NCBI GenBank assembly: GCA_032358165.1
Contig: JAALGY010000037.1
Coordinates: 87,001 to 151,000, forward strand
Origin: Diplosphaera chodatii
Lineage: Eukaryota; Chlorophyta; Trebouxiophyceae; Prasiolales; Stichococcaceae
DNA length: 64,000 nucleotides
Reading direction: 5' to 3'
Part shown: piece by piece, positions 38,454 through 53,275 of the stretch
Layout: the number at the start of each line of letters is the position of its first letter
Position numbering within the stretch: the stretch's first letter is position 1
Made by a program: the position numbers and the translations under genes
The notes under the pieces: generated by a model
What the model was told of the DNA's origin: nothing
What the model saw: only the letters and a program-made list of their open reading frames with translations
The model's database searches: none

Positions 38454-40491
38454 ATGGCGCAGGTCATCAGCCAGGGCTGCGTGTACATGGTGAGTGTGGA
38501 CATTCAAGCCGCAGGAAGAGCAGAGGTGGTCGTCAGGCAGATCTCCCCCGCAAGCACCTGGTCCAGCGTCTTCACATCGTCATGTAGGCCACGCGCCTGA
38601 TTTGTGGCCACCTGACATCCTCACCAGGTGCTATAATCCATCTGCATGATGCAAAGAGTAACTGATGGCGTCATGGTTCTGCGACAGACGTTGAGGCGTT
38701 GACAGCGAAAGCATGCAGCCCGAGGAGCTACGAGGCCTTCGTTGCCAAGCTGATGGCAGCACTGCGGCGACATCGATCAGCGTCTCGTTGGACATCCTGT
38801 CAAGCTCAGACCTGGCAGCTATGACGAGCAGCACCAGCCAGAGGGACATCAGGTCCTTTGCAGCCCGCACCTCAGCTTCAGACAACAAGCGCTACATGAT
38901 TCTGACGCACGTGTCGGAATTCGAGAGGGTGCATTACCCGCTGCCACTGTCCTTCCAGGGCGGGAACCCAGCTGCGTCAGCAGAGCAGGCAGTCCCAACG
39001 GCAGCAGGTCCAGCCATGCACAACCTGCTGGCCGAGATCAGCCACCTGCGCAAGGAGTGCTCTGCGTTGCGGCGGCAGCTGCGGAGCTCGAACCACGAGT
39101 ACCGGGACACAACCAGTCCAGACCTGAGCACAGCCTTGCAGAAGGTGACGAAGCTTCCATTTTGCAGGAACTGCGGGCAAGTCAGACCCTTCACACAAGG
39201 ATACGGACAGTCAGTCATCCTTGCATGCTGAGGCTCGAAGCAGCAAGTTTGTCTGCGCAGGCACACGACGAGCGTGATGCCGCCGTCAGCACCGCGCAGG
39301 CAGCAAGGGGCCAGGTGCAACGGCTGCTGGCTGCGCTGCGGCGGCAGCAGCAGGAGGCGCAGCACCAGGCGGCCTGCTCGGCGGCAGACCTGCAGCGCGC
39401 AAGGGCGGAGGCCGCTCGGTGGCGGGCACGCTGTCAGCAGCCGCCGTTGGGGCCGCAGCCGCCACCGCCCGTCCGCAGGAGTGACCGGACGGTGTTCAGC
39501 CGCCCCCACAGGTGACAACATGTGTCTGGCTGCCATCGAAACTTCGGTCTTATCGCATGGGGTACCAACAACGTGTCGTATCATGATGCCAAACCAAAAT
39601 GGTGCAGCGCGAGTGCAACGGAGCGGCGCCCGCCGGGATGCAGCAGCAGTGCCAGCACACGGCACTTGCCACGGAAGCAGACAGCTGCGCAACCGGCCAT
39701 CAAACGTGCATCAGGTGTTGCGTCGATGACACACATGCTGCAGCAAGATGCATGGGGTCATGTGATCTTCCACGTAAGAGACAGGGCAGCGTCTCGCTGT
39801 GTCTGAGAACCACTGTCGTGCTTGTGTGCAGTGGATGCAGCTGGGTCGGCTACCAGCCGACGGGCAGCAGCTCGGCCATGGTCAGCACCAGCGACCCGGC
39901 AGCGCTTCGATCCCACAAGGTATGTGCGTGAACAGCAGCAGCGGGAGGTTCTGCTGGCGGCACGCCTGGGCCGGCGCCCAGTCACGCCAGGGCTGTCATC
40001 ACGCAGGAGCTCTGCACGGTCGGCCAGGCCTCATACGCCGATGGCTGCGGGTGAATGCTGCAGAGACGCTGCTTGCTACCAGCCTGTGTGACAAGACACG
40101 TCCATGCATTCTTCACAAAGCCTCAATACCAAGCCCCCTGTGCACGGTACCTGGGTCAATATGCTGCGCTGCAGGCATGAAGGAAACCTACCCAAGGTCC
40201 TCATCCCCCAGCATAGCTGTGGAGAACCTCAGAGCTCAACTGCAATATATGACGCGGCGGACGCATACATCAGCAGACAGCGGTGACGAGGCACCCTTCC
40301 GTCTGGGGTCACAGCGACGGCAGCGGCCAGACGCAGATTGGACGATGCCGACGCCGCACAGGCAGCAGGCGCAGCAGTGCTCCAACCTAGATCATAATAC
40401 AGCAACAGATATGACGGACATCGACTCACGCTTACATGCGCTCCAGAAGTTTCTGATGAGTGCCAAGTCGGCAACCTGCGCTGCAGGATAG
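38454..40491 (+). CDS. VFL3: VFL3 / CCDC61 basal-body protein, with an apparent frame break
   Basis: VFL3 (human CCDC61) belongs to the SAS-6/XRCC4 superfamily and organises basal-body fibres and centriole position. The N-terminal head reads VDIQAAGRAEVVVRQIS, YVEALTAKACSPRSYEAFVA, KLMAAL, SISVSLDILSSSDL, NKRYMILTHVSEFERVHYP and LPLSFQGG. A coiled coil follows (ISHLRKECSALRRQLR, then DERDAAVSTAQAARGQVQRL). A basic tail with RFDPTRYVREQQQREVLL is the conserved CCDC61 motif. The end is DIDSRLHALQKFL. Between KLMAAL and SISVSL, near 38755-38775, the frame shifts by one base with no room for an intron. This is either a sequence error, or the gene is damaged. ATG 38331 is also in frame upstream of 38454. 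Confidence 0.85.
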
Positions 40492-40715
40492 ATATTGACG
40501 TGGGGCGGGGTGTGACCCTTGAGGAACAGGCCCGTCCATAATGCTTGCACCCTAGCCACGGCTGAACGGACAGTGATAGAGATTTCCACCTGCAGTAGTT
40601 TCAGAGCTGAAGGTGTCGTTGGATTGAATCATCTGGCGCAATTCAGCAAGGTTAGCACACCCGGGCATTCCTACAGCAGTGTCTTACTCATACAGTGCGA
40701 TGTGCTGATAGCAAG

Positions 40716-42649
40716 TCAGGAGATGAAGATGAACAGAGTGGCGAAGATCATGAGAATGCCGAAGATCTTCATGACCAGCCAGCGGTTGCTGCTGACGGTA
40801 TTCAAGTACTTCAGGAGTTGCGTCTGAGCATTCTCCACATTTGACAGCGTGTCGCCAACGTTGTCATCAATGCGGACGGCCATCTCCCCCTGCTCTTGTA
40901 CCTGCAGACCAGCAGGAAGCAAGCATGAGTCATGCTGCACTGTCAGCGCCTTTACTGTAATATGCAGACCTCCCAATGTTGTCTGGGCATGCCACATATT
41001 GCAGGCTCAACTGCACACGAGTTCAGGACTGCACGTACACATGTGCACGCCGCGGGCATCTGGTGCCGATGTAATGCGTGTACTGACCCCGCGAACTGTC
41101 TATGGAGCCGACCCACCATGTGTGCAAGCTGCTGGAAGATGCCGCCCAGCTCCACGATGGTGGACTCCACATTCTGCAGCGCCTCCGCACGGCTGCTGTA
41201 GTAGGTGTCCTGCAGCGCCACCTGCTGCTGCTGTTGCTGCTGCAGCAGCGGCACGCTTTCCCCTCCGCCTGCTTGCCCCTGCACCCGACAGTGGACGGCT
41301 CGCTGCCAGCAGTCCACAACGACAGCTGTGCTGGTGCCAAGGACTACACCTGTAGCATATGTGCACGGACGACAGTTGGATGCGGTGCAGTCTCCTGGCG
41401 GCATCGCAGAGCATACCCTGCTGCTGCTGCTGCTGCTGTTGCCGAACAGATCCTGTGCGGATCGCGGCCCTGATGTCCGCGCGGTCAGCAGCCCGCCCTT
41501 GCCTGGCCCTGCAACTTTATACACAATGCGATTGCACACACTCTTCGTAGGCGTTTGTTCCCGACACTGGCCTGACGCTCGGATTGCAGAGGAGTATGAA
41601 CACTGCAACAAGATGGTTGCAGCACTGCTGTATGTTCAAACATGAGAACAGCGAGCAAGATCACTGACATCCTGCAGGTGTGAAGCCAGCGACAAGGTGT
41701 GCGACCTACCTGTACGGCTGCCGCCTGAGGCACTGGGGCCGCCAGCCATTACAGAGGACGTCGAAGAAAATATCTTCCGCCGGTCCTCGCTGCCCTTGAT
41801 GTTCTCGTTGCGCAGCTTCAGCACGCTCTGGAAGCTCTTCGTGGTGTCCATCAGCTGCGCTTGCAGGTTGCCCACCACGACCTGCAGGCGGGGCGCACTT
41901 GGTCGGGTGGCCAAACAGACCGTCTGCGGAGAGCGAAAGCAGCAAGTCTGCGCTGATTGCAATAGTACTCATATCAAGTCTTCATGGGCACCGTTGAGTG
42001 GTCTTTGCTCTGGCGGTTGCGGTCGTAGTCTGAGCTGGTGAGAGTCTGCAGGTCTGCAATGGCCGCATTCATGGCCTGTATGTCCTGCTTGATCGCCCCT
42101 GCGCAACTGATGCGCTCCCGTCATGGCCTGCATGTGATTCCCCTCTTGCTGGCATGCAGCGGTGTGCGAGGCAGGGTGCAACCCCACCTGTGAGGTCGTT
42201 GATCTCTGCTGCCGGGTCGTCAAACATGCTGGTGCGCTTCGCAAGCTGCGCCAGCTTGTTGAGCTTCTGCGAGGTGCCGTGGATGCCCAGGCCAATGCGC
42301 GCGGCACGCCGTGCAAACTCCGAGTGCTGCGACCCTGCCGTGCCATTTGTGCGGGGCGTGAAACCTGTGCGCAACGTATGCAGCCTCAGTTATTCGAGAG
42401 CCTGGTGGCTGCGAACCGAACATCCTCTGGTGTCGCTGCCGATGCGCCCTCACCTGGGTTGATCTCCTCGATGCCTGAGGACGTTGCGGCTCCCTGCATG
42501 TGCACAACACATGATTCATGCGGGTTCTGGTGTTGAGTGCCATGCCGCTCCAACAGTGTGGTGCGTGCCTGCTCCTGCTGAAGCCGCTGCACGATGGCTT
42601 GGAACTCAGGGGTGCGATCACGGCAGTTGATCGTGCCGAAGGGCGGCAT
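40716..42649 (-). CDS. Sed5/SYP3-type Golgi Qa-SNARE (syntaxin 5 family)
   Basis: A tail-anchored SNARE for ER-to-Golgi and intra-Golgi fusion. The start is MPPFGTINCRDRTPEFQAIV; the RDRTxEF motif is typical of Sed5/SYP31. Later exons give an Habc-like region (EFARRAARIGLGIHGTSQKL, NKLAQLAKRTSMFDDPAAEI, DIQAMNAAIADLQTL) and a linker (VVVGNLQAQLMDTTKSFQSV, RNENIKGSEDRRKIF). The SNARE motif runs from SRAEALQNVESTIVELGGIF through QEQGEMAVRIDDNVGDTLSN, whose central IFQQLA/VQEQGE layer glutamine is kept. The C-terminal anchor is WLVMKIFGILMIFATLFIFI. A Gln-rich stretch (seven residues) precedes the SNARE motif. I chose ATG 42649. An upstream exon cannot be excluded because the frame is open into a possible 3' splice site. 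Confidence 0.9.
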
Positions 42650-43129
42650 GATGCTGTGCGACACGTCCAAGAACTGCCAAGCGAGTGTATACAGCAGGGG
42701 AACTGTACAGGAGGATGTGACAGGCCAGCGTCCAACGCTGTGGGACCAAGGCAGGATGTGAGCTGCAAAGTTGTCAGCGAAACGTGCGCGAGGCGTGTGT
42801 TGTGTGACAGCGTCAACGCTTCGAAGTCGGACTGAACTATGTAAAGTTGCAAGCCTGTTGACATGCACACGGGCAAGCTCTCTCGAGGAGTTCGCCTCAA
42901 GCGACAACCAGCCCTGCAGCAAGCAGTGCAGGCAGGTCTTGCGCCTGCAAGCGATCACAGTTCACGATGCAGTACAGCAGCCCATGCATCACAATCGCAG
43001 TTGCAAGCAGCCTCAGACAGCGGTGAACAGCCTGCATCCGCGCGAGTGTTGAATTGCCTGGAGCCGAGTGGGTTTGCGTGGCCCGCCTCCTTTCCCACCA
43101 GGTCTGCGGCGCATACCGGCAGCAATGAC
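42650..43129. promoter_or_regulatory. Upstream region of the Sed5-type syntaxin gene
   Basis: About 480 bases upstream of the syntaxin start. It should contain the promoter and leader on the minus strand. The plus-strand frame that runs through it is judged to be chance, apart from the short piece listed next. Confidence 0.4.
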
Positions 43130-43273
43130 ATGGGCGAGCAGCCGACCGTAGGCGACCCTGCTGCAGTTCTTGAGGACCCAGCTCTGCATCCCGACCAGAT
43201 CCTGGAGGCTTTTCGACAGGCTGCGGAGTGCGTGGCAGGGCCGCAGATGAACGCATGTTGCCAGACCGTATAG
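43130..43273 (+). CDS. Possible first exon of an unrecognised gene
   Basis: ATG 43130 opens a frame reading MGEQPTVGDPAAVLEDPALH then PDQILEAFRQAAECVAGPQ, an acidic, helix-like sequence with coding character, followed by possible splice donors. Further short plausible pieces lie at 43321-43375 and 43410-43456 (a charged stretch QQRQERQPARDKMATRQQ). I cannot join them into a known protein. They could be upstream exons of the Nudix gene, a separate small gene, or nothing. Confidence 0.25.
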   Translation: MGEQPTVGDPAAVLEDPALHPDQILEAFRQAAECVAGPQMNACCQTV

Positions 43274-43895
43274 GCTGATGATCGCGCAATAGCTCCGTGC
43301 ACGCTCCCAGTCAGGCAGCTGACCTCCAAGATTGTCCTGTGTCCAGGGCTCGGCACGAAACAGCAGCTGACAGCAAGGTGTCAGCAGTCAGTCAGCACCT
43401 GCAGCAGCGGCAAGAGCGCCAGCCGGCTAGGGACAAGATGGCAACACGCCAGCAGGCAAAATCAGAGCAGTCGTGAGGGCTTCTATTCACAGCTCGTGAT
43501 ATTTCAATCAATTTCATGGTCCTCAGTCGTACGCTGCTCGTGTCCGTGCGGCACATCCCGCTGCTGTCACGCACAGCTGCCTGGCGCACCCGAACGTCAG
43601 GTGTGTGGCGCATCAGTCATTCCGACACACGCCAGAAGATGTGGACGCGCCAGCCGATCCCAATGCAATCCGGCTGCAGGCTGCGTGCCATCACCTGTGA
43701 GAATGGCGTGCACCGCAGGCGTGGATCTGTATCCACATGGCCTCAAGCCTGTCACAGGAGGTGAGCTGTGTATAGCGGGTATGTCGCCCTTGATGTTGGT
43801 CGGCTGCACGTATTGAAGGTGCAACAAGGGTGTCTGGAACTTGTATGCAGGCAAGAGCATGGAGTCCACACTCTCGCGGTGAGCCTGCAGCTCTG

Positions 43896-44983
43896 ATGAA
43901 CCTTGGGCTGATCAAACCTGTCACATGCTCAGCAACTGCAGCGTCTACGTGCAGGCTAGGAAAGATTGAGACCGGCGACATCGGCCAGTCTAACTTTGTG
44001 AAGCCTCTGGGGATATTCTACGAGCTGGATGGGAAGCGCAGAAAATGTGTGTGCCCCATGGCAAACTCCTTGACGCTTGTCCATCTTCCTCGAGCAATGC
44101 CACTGTCATTAATGCCAAGTGTTTATTGGCACAAGCATTTCTGCCTGCAGGGGACATGGTGACCACACATCCCAGTGTAGGGGTTGTCATATACAACCGT
44201 GACGACAACGCAATACTGATCGTCCGCCAATTCCGGCCACCGGTGTATGTTGCGCTGCAACAGGAGGTGCGCTGCTTCCACACACCTGCCTCCGGTGTCA
44301 TGGGGTCACACCCTGCTTTCTGTACACGCCAGCTTTGATAGCACCACTGAGCCTGTCATTCATGTGGGCAGGCGGAAAAGCTGGGCAGGCCGCCACCTGG
44401 CCCGGAGGATGCGTTCACATATGAGTTAACAGCAGGCAGGGGCCCCTGTCCCAAACCATGGCTGTTTCCAGCACAAGGCTTGTATTTGTGCTGTCTGAAA
44501 CCTGCAAACATGTGCTAATGCACTGTTTCTGCAGGCATCATTGACAAGCAGACCAGCCTGCAGGAGATTGCCGCTGATGAGGTCCTGGAAGAGTGCGGCT
44601 TCAAGGTAGAGCCTGCAGACGTCCAGCCAATCGCGTCGTACCATGCGGCCATAGGGTTCTCAGGTGGGCTGTGCATAGCACGCCTGAGAATGCTGCTTCC
44701 TGACCCTCGTGCACCCGCTGATGAGTAGGAGGTCAGAAAGGCTGACTGCTCATCCCAATGCCCAGGATCTCGCCACTCCATGTTTTATACGGAAGTGGAC
44801 GACAGCATGCGTGTGAAGGGCGGCGGCGGCGGCCTGGCGGATACTGGGGAGAGCATAGAGGTCTTGGCGCTGCCGCTGGAGCAGGCAGATGCATTCGTTT
44901 TTGACAGCTCGCTAGCAAAGAGCCCAGGTCTCATGTTTGGGGTGCTCTGGCTGCAGCGAAAGCTTAGCAGAGACACGACTTGA
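43896..44983 (+). CDS. NUDT14-like Nudix hydrolase (UDP-sugar diphosphatase type)
   Basis: Probably hydrolyses UDP- or ADP-sugars to sugar phosphate and nucleotide monophosphate. Exons give KIETGDIGQSNFVKPLGIFY, WDMVTTHPSVGVVIYNRDDN, AILIVRQFRPPVYVA, AEKLGRPPPGPEDAFTYELT, AGIIDKQTSLQEIAADEVLE, ECGFKVEPADVQPIASYHAA, then MFYTEVDDSMRVKGGGGGLA, DTGESIEVLALPLEQADAF and a final GLMFGVLWLQRKL. The Nudix box is GIIDKQTSLQEIAADEVLEE plus CGF; aspartate replaces the usual arginine of REUxEExGU (human NUDT14 has lysine there). The metal-binding EE pair is kept. Intron 44436-44534 needs a GC-AG border (GCAGGG donor) to give TAGIIDK. The start is uncertain: ATG 43896 is used, but an upstream exon is possible. 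Confidence 0.85.
44436..44534 (+). other. GC-AG intron just before the Nudix box
   Basis: The exon ends ACAGCAG, the intron begins GCAGGG and ends TCTGCAG. The join gives LTAGIIDK, which matches LCAGLVD in the human enzyme. The only GT alternative nearby would insert four extra residues there. Confidence 0.82.
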
Positions 44984-45029
44984 GGCCCAGGTAGCTTTGT
45001 TGATCTCTGCAAATCTTTGTGTACTACTG

Positions 45030-45700
45030 ATGGGCCCCTTTGTTGTTGCCCTTTTGTCATTGACCGTTCAAGGCCCCTTTCTTTCTGACCACACCTGGCC
45101 CCTTTGTTGTTGACTCAATCAGCCTCCTATTTACTTCGTGAGTCAACAACAAAGGGGCCAACGCGTTATCAGTAACCACTTTCGCTGGTCAAAAACAAAG
45201 GGGTCCCCTTCGTTATTGATCACACCCGCAGCCCCTTTGTTATTGACCACACCGTGCCCCTCTGCTATTGCCTCGCGTGCAGCCCCTTTGTGATTGACTC
45301 GATTTTCCGCTCGATCTATTGACCACAGTGTGCCCCTTTGTTCTTGACCAGTGCAGGTGTTTACTGATGACGCGTTGGGCCCCTTTGTTGTTGGATTTCA
45401 ACAACCGAAGGCTGATTGGGTCAACAACAAAGGGGCTGCACGCTGCAGACTGGTCAATAATAAAGGGGCGCGGTGTGGTCAACAACAAAGATAGAGGGCT
45501 GCATTGAGACAAAAACAAAGGGGCCACGGAGTGGTCAATAACAAATACAGGGGAACAGGATGGTCAATAGCAAATGGGCCGCAGTGATGCAACAACAAAT
45601 AAAGGGGCTCTGACTGGTCATCACCAACAAAGCGGCTGGATTGAGTCAATTACAAAGGGGCTGCAGACTGGTCAACAACAAAGGGGCACTGGATGGTGCA
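45030..45700. repeat. Degenerate short-repeat array arranged as an inverted repeat
   Basis: About twenty imperfect copies of a unit with core GGTCAACAACAAAGGGGC (or its complement GCCCCTTTGTTGTTGACC), spaced roughly 25-35 bases. Copies before about 45400 are mostly in the GCCCC...GACC orientation. Copies after are almost all in the opposite one. Longer arms match as inverted pairs: 45143-45176 with 45361-45393 (both include ACGCGT and TTACTGAT/ATCAGTAA), and 45094-45127 with 45402-45434 (both include GGCTGATT). Two reversed copies lie within the left half. It follows the NUDT14-like stop codon, so it may lie in that 3' untranslated region. No transposase or coding sequence is associated. Confidence 0.93.
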
Positions 45701-46109
45701 GAGCTGTAGATCGACCGCCTCAAAAGTGCACAATCAGTCTCGTGTGTGAGCAAGCGGGAAATGGCTTTGCACACAGCTGCTGCAGCATGTTGCCAGGTTA
45801 CGTCGTCAGAATGTCTGTGGCATTGGCTGGTGCTGACATTGAGCGCCCTGCCTTAGATAAGCCATGCTCCGGTAAGGTCCATGCATCAACCACAGGATCG
45901 AAGGCTGTGCACCCACTCCAGTTGCAAAGAATATGGACTAGCACACCAAAGGACCCATAGCGTCAGGCGGCAAGGGCGCCCAGGTCTACACCAGTGCTAA
46001 CAATGGGTCCGCTTGGCCACGCAACATCAACCCCTACAGAGTGCGGCAAGCGCGCTTTTTAGGAAACCACCAGGAGGTCCTTGCGTGGCAGCGTGCTGCC
46101 TGCGGCACG
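45701..46109. other. Spacer between repeat array and alpha/beta hydrolase gene
   Basis: About 400 bases with no convincing coding sequence. The part next to 46110 should be the 3' untranslated region of the minus-strand hydrolase gene. Confidence 0.5.
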
Positions 46110-48598
46110 TCAGCTGACCTTGCTGCGGCGCCCACTGCTGGTGCCGATCTTGCCGAGCAGCGCGAGGTTGCTGCCGGTGCTGCTGCTGGCAGTTGACGGC
46201 TCCGCCGTCGGTGACTCGCCCGACATCTGCGTCACCTCGTTGCTGTCCGTGTTGCCGTCACGCTGCGCACCAGCCCACAGGCCCGCTGCGACCAGCCGGC
46301 TGGTAGAGACGAGTTCGACCGCAGCATCCACCTCCTGCAATCATGGGGGCTTCAGTCAATGCAACAGTGCCAATTGACGCGTCTATATCACCATCACAAC
46401 AGCATGCTTGTTGTGTGCGATGACTGCCCCACTCCATTCGTTGTGATCGAGCCCCACCTGTGAAGGAGCTCGCAGGGACTGGACGTCCTCGCTTCCTGCA
46501 GCCGTCTCCATGTAGTGCTGCGGATGGAGGCTCTGCAAGACAGACAGACGGGATGCATGCAAGGTCTGGCAGGGGTCCATGGTGACTGGACGGCTCGTCG
46601 CGGCAGAGTGCTCGAAGCGGTGTCCTCAACAGGCACCTGGGCCGGGAAGATGATGGCCCGCAGGAGGCTGTTCAGCTCGGTGCCGCACTCGCGGGTGATG
46701 AAGTGCGCGCCCTCCACCATCACCAGCCGGCAGCACATCTTGCGCGCCAGCGCCTCCGCATGCTTGGGAGCCGCCAGGATGTCGTACCGGCCGTGCACCA
46801 CCTGCAGCGTGCCGGGACAGCACGGTGCCCAGCCGGTCTGCTGCATGTCCACATGCCGAAACGCACGAAATGGTCATCGACAAACAATGATGCGCTGCGT
46901 CCCACCTGTATCCGGAATGTTGCTCGCTTGAGCTGCGCAAACTCTGCTGAGGAGATGCTGTGGTGCCAGATGGCCGACAGCTGGCCCTGCACAGCACCGA
47001 CAGGTGACTGCAGCCCCAGGCAGCCAGAGTGCTTTACAGCAGGCCCGTCACGCTGGAAGGTCACGCAATGCTCCAACCTGCATGGCCCACTTGGGCTGCG
47101 GCGGCGAGTCGCCAGCTCCGGCATCTGGCACGCCGGTGTACTCCTCCAGCAGCATCTCCTTGCGCCGCCGGCCCAGCACCTGCCAGACGCAGGACGATGA
47201 GGAGCTCGTCATGTCCACATCACTCACTTCTGGCGGGCTGCGGCACAGTGTCATATTGGGTCTCAATTGTAAAACAGATCTGAAAGTGCAAAAGTCAGTG
47301 ACGCACATACTGCCGCAGGGTCTCCCGCATGAAGTGAAACTTGAGGTCGATCTTCGCCCTCTCGGGTGCGGTATCCGCTCTGGACGCCTGCACCAACACC
47401 GATGCCGACTGAGCGTGTGCCAGCATTCCGGATCTCGGGCAAGTTTATCACGCTCAGGAACAGTTTGACTGCACAGCAGCAGCCTACTGTGATGCGGCGC
47501 CGCACCTTCCACATGTACCGGGCGGCGCGCCAGCTGAAGGGCAGGCTCTGCCAGCCGCCGCCCGTCGCGCTGACGACGCTGAGGGAGCAGACGCGCTGCG
47601 GCGCCAGCACCGCAAGCTTCATTGCAATCATGCCGCCCATGCTGTGGCCCACGATGTGCGCCGCGTCCCAGTGCAGATGGCTCTGCAAAGAAGGCCATGG
47701 AGTCACAGGACTCCACCAAACAGCTCACGCTTCACAGCGCAGCAAAGGCCTCGGCAGCGAGAAGCTGTCAGCGCCACACCATCAGCGCCAGGACGTCCTG
47801 CGCCATGATCGTGGTCCTGTAGGCCGACTTTGGCCGTGGGCAGCTGCTTTTGCCCACGCCGCGGTTGTCCAGCGTGAGCACGCTGCATGGCACGGCAGGC
47901 CGCGCATGGTCATTCTGGCGCCTGGGGGACTGTCCATGCTAATGCAGCTGGCGGTGAGCGTCGGGCCATGCCCCTGCACCTGAGGCTGGTGCCGTGCTCT
48001 GCCTGCGTTGGGTGCAGGAGCCCATGCAGCTGCGGCGTCCAGGCGCCCTGCCCCGCAGCAAAGCCTACACTCGGCCAGACGAGCATCACATCAGAAGCGC
48101 GCAGTGCAGTCTGTGGTGTGGTGTTTGCAGGTCACGGCATCGACGTCGCTCACTGTACGACAACTGGGGACCAGGCCACGAACCCATGATGAGCACGACG
48201 CGGGGTCTGCCAGGCTGTTGTTGGCGGGCGTCGTCATGCCGCACGTACTGCTCCTCGGAATCATGTGTGGAGGAGCCGTTCTGCCATCTGCAATGCGGAA
48301 TACGCTACGTTGCTCCATTTCTCATAAGTCGCCGGCTCTGTCCAGCTGCACATTGAGACGTGATGGCATGCTCACCTGCGTGAGCTGCTGCCATTGGAAT
48401 GTGCTCCGTTTCGCCCGTCTCGCCGGTGGTTTTGATCGTCGTAGACGTTGTAGTATATTTCCACCGCACCTTCACCGTCGCCTCTCCGAAAGAAGGGCAT
48501 GGGCCGTCACACCGCAGGTCGTCAACCAGCTGCTGGGCCGGTGCCTGGACATTGATTGCTGAAACTGTGCGCAAACACAGGCGGTGCGCTGACAGCAT
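46110..48598 (-). CDS. Alpha/beta-hydrolase fold protein
   Basis: A putative serine hydrolase close to a plant family of uncharacterised alpha/beta hydrolases. An early exon gives AQQLVDDLRCDGPCPSFGEA then TVKVRWKYTTTSTTIKTTGE. The oxyanion/strand region is VLTLDNRGVGKSSCPRPKSA, then YRTTIMAQDVLAL. The nucleophile elbow is HIVGHSMGGMIAMKLAVLAP. The acid is in LQVVHGRYDILAAPKHAEAL and the histidine in VMVEGAHFITREC, completing a Ser-Asp-His triad. The C-terminal exon is a Ser/Thr-rich tail (PSTASSSTGSNLALLGKIG). The start ATG 48598 gives MLSAHRLCLRTVSAINVQAP, which could be an organelle presequence. Exon borders in the lid region (47000-47300) and after the histidine are approximate. Natural substrate is unknown. 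Confidence 0.8.
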
Positions 48599-49034
48599 GC
48601 AAATGCAGACGGGTTCCAGCGGTCCGACTTTGGACAGTTGCAGTTGCACAAGGAATATGTGCAACGCCGGGGCATCTCACGGCTTTCGACATGCCAGCTC
48701 AGCAAGAGATCTCCCAAGAGCAGAAGAGCACCTCTGTTGGACTGTTGCTCCCTCACGGTCACTCCTGTACTTGCACTTGGACGGAAGACTGTTCACCGTC
48801 TGTATTGGGCTTGAGCGGGCGGTCCCACGTTCACTTTTTGCAGCTGCCCCGCACTGGGCTGGTTCCCAAGGCCCGCAAGCTGCTTACAGAGGGGGCCAAC
48901 GCCATCGACGGGTAAAGCAGCTACATCACACATTGTCGCACCTACCAGAAGCACGTGGTCTGACAGCGGGTGGGGCACATGCTCTGAAGTTCCATTAGAA
49001 GCAAACCAGGCGCTGCGGGCCAGGCGCCGCAGGC
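48599..49034. promoter_or_regulatory. Divergent promoter region, alpha/beta hydrolase / DDX41
   Basis: 436 bases between opposite start codons. It must include both promoters and leaders. No specific element could be assigned. Confidence 0.5.
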
Positions 49035-52911
<3,877 letters not shown>

Positions 52912-53275
52912 TGCACTTTTGGACTGTACAATATGCGGTTTACGACCGACCACCAGAACTGTGTTTATGATGACGAACTGTGGCACATCGAGTCGTTGAA
53001 CCTGTCGTCATGCACGCCCAGTAGTCACATATATGCATAGGCATTGGCTTGGAAGTCAACGATGGAAAGCGTAACTTTTACAGTCTGCTCAATCTACGAC
53101 CTATATATACTGTCCAGCGAACTACCTCTCTCCTACAGGAATGCTAGACCCAGTATTGTACATATACAACAGTTGCTGGAGGTTGACCTGTGCATCATCC
53201 TTCATCCAGCAGGATGCTGTCCCTGAGCAACGATGTAAGCTGCCAGTACATGCTGTGTTATAAGGTGGCTGCTCA
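52912..53275. other. Convergent intergenic region, DDX41 / polyQ zinc finger
   Basis: 364 bases between facing stop codons. It is AT-richer than its surroundings, as expected for two 3' untranslated regions. A TGTAA, the green-algal polyadenylation signal, occurs near 53235 on the plus strand and could serve DDX41. No gene is visible. Confidence 0.55.

Noticed and set aside
45319..45507. Open frame within the repeat array
   Set aside because: The translated units only reflect the repeat sequence and its three-base bias. No start context or family similarity supports a protein.
45030..45700. CRISPR-like array
   Set aside because: The units are degenerate, occur in both orientations, have no unique spacers of constant length, and lie in a eukaryotic genome without cas genes.
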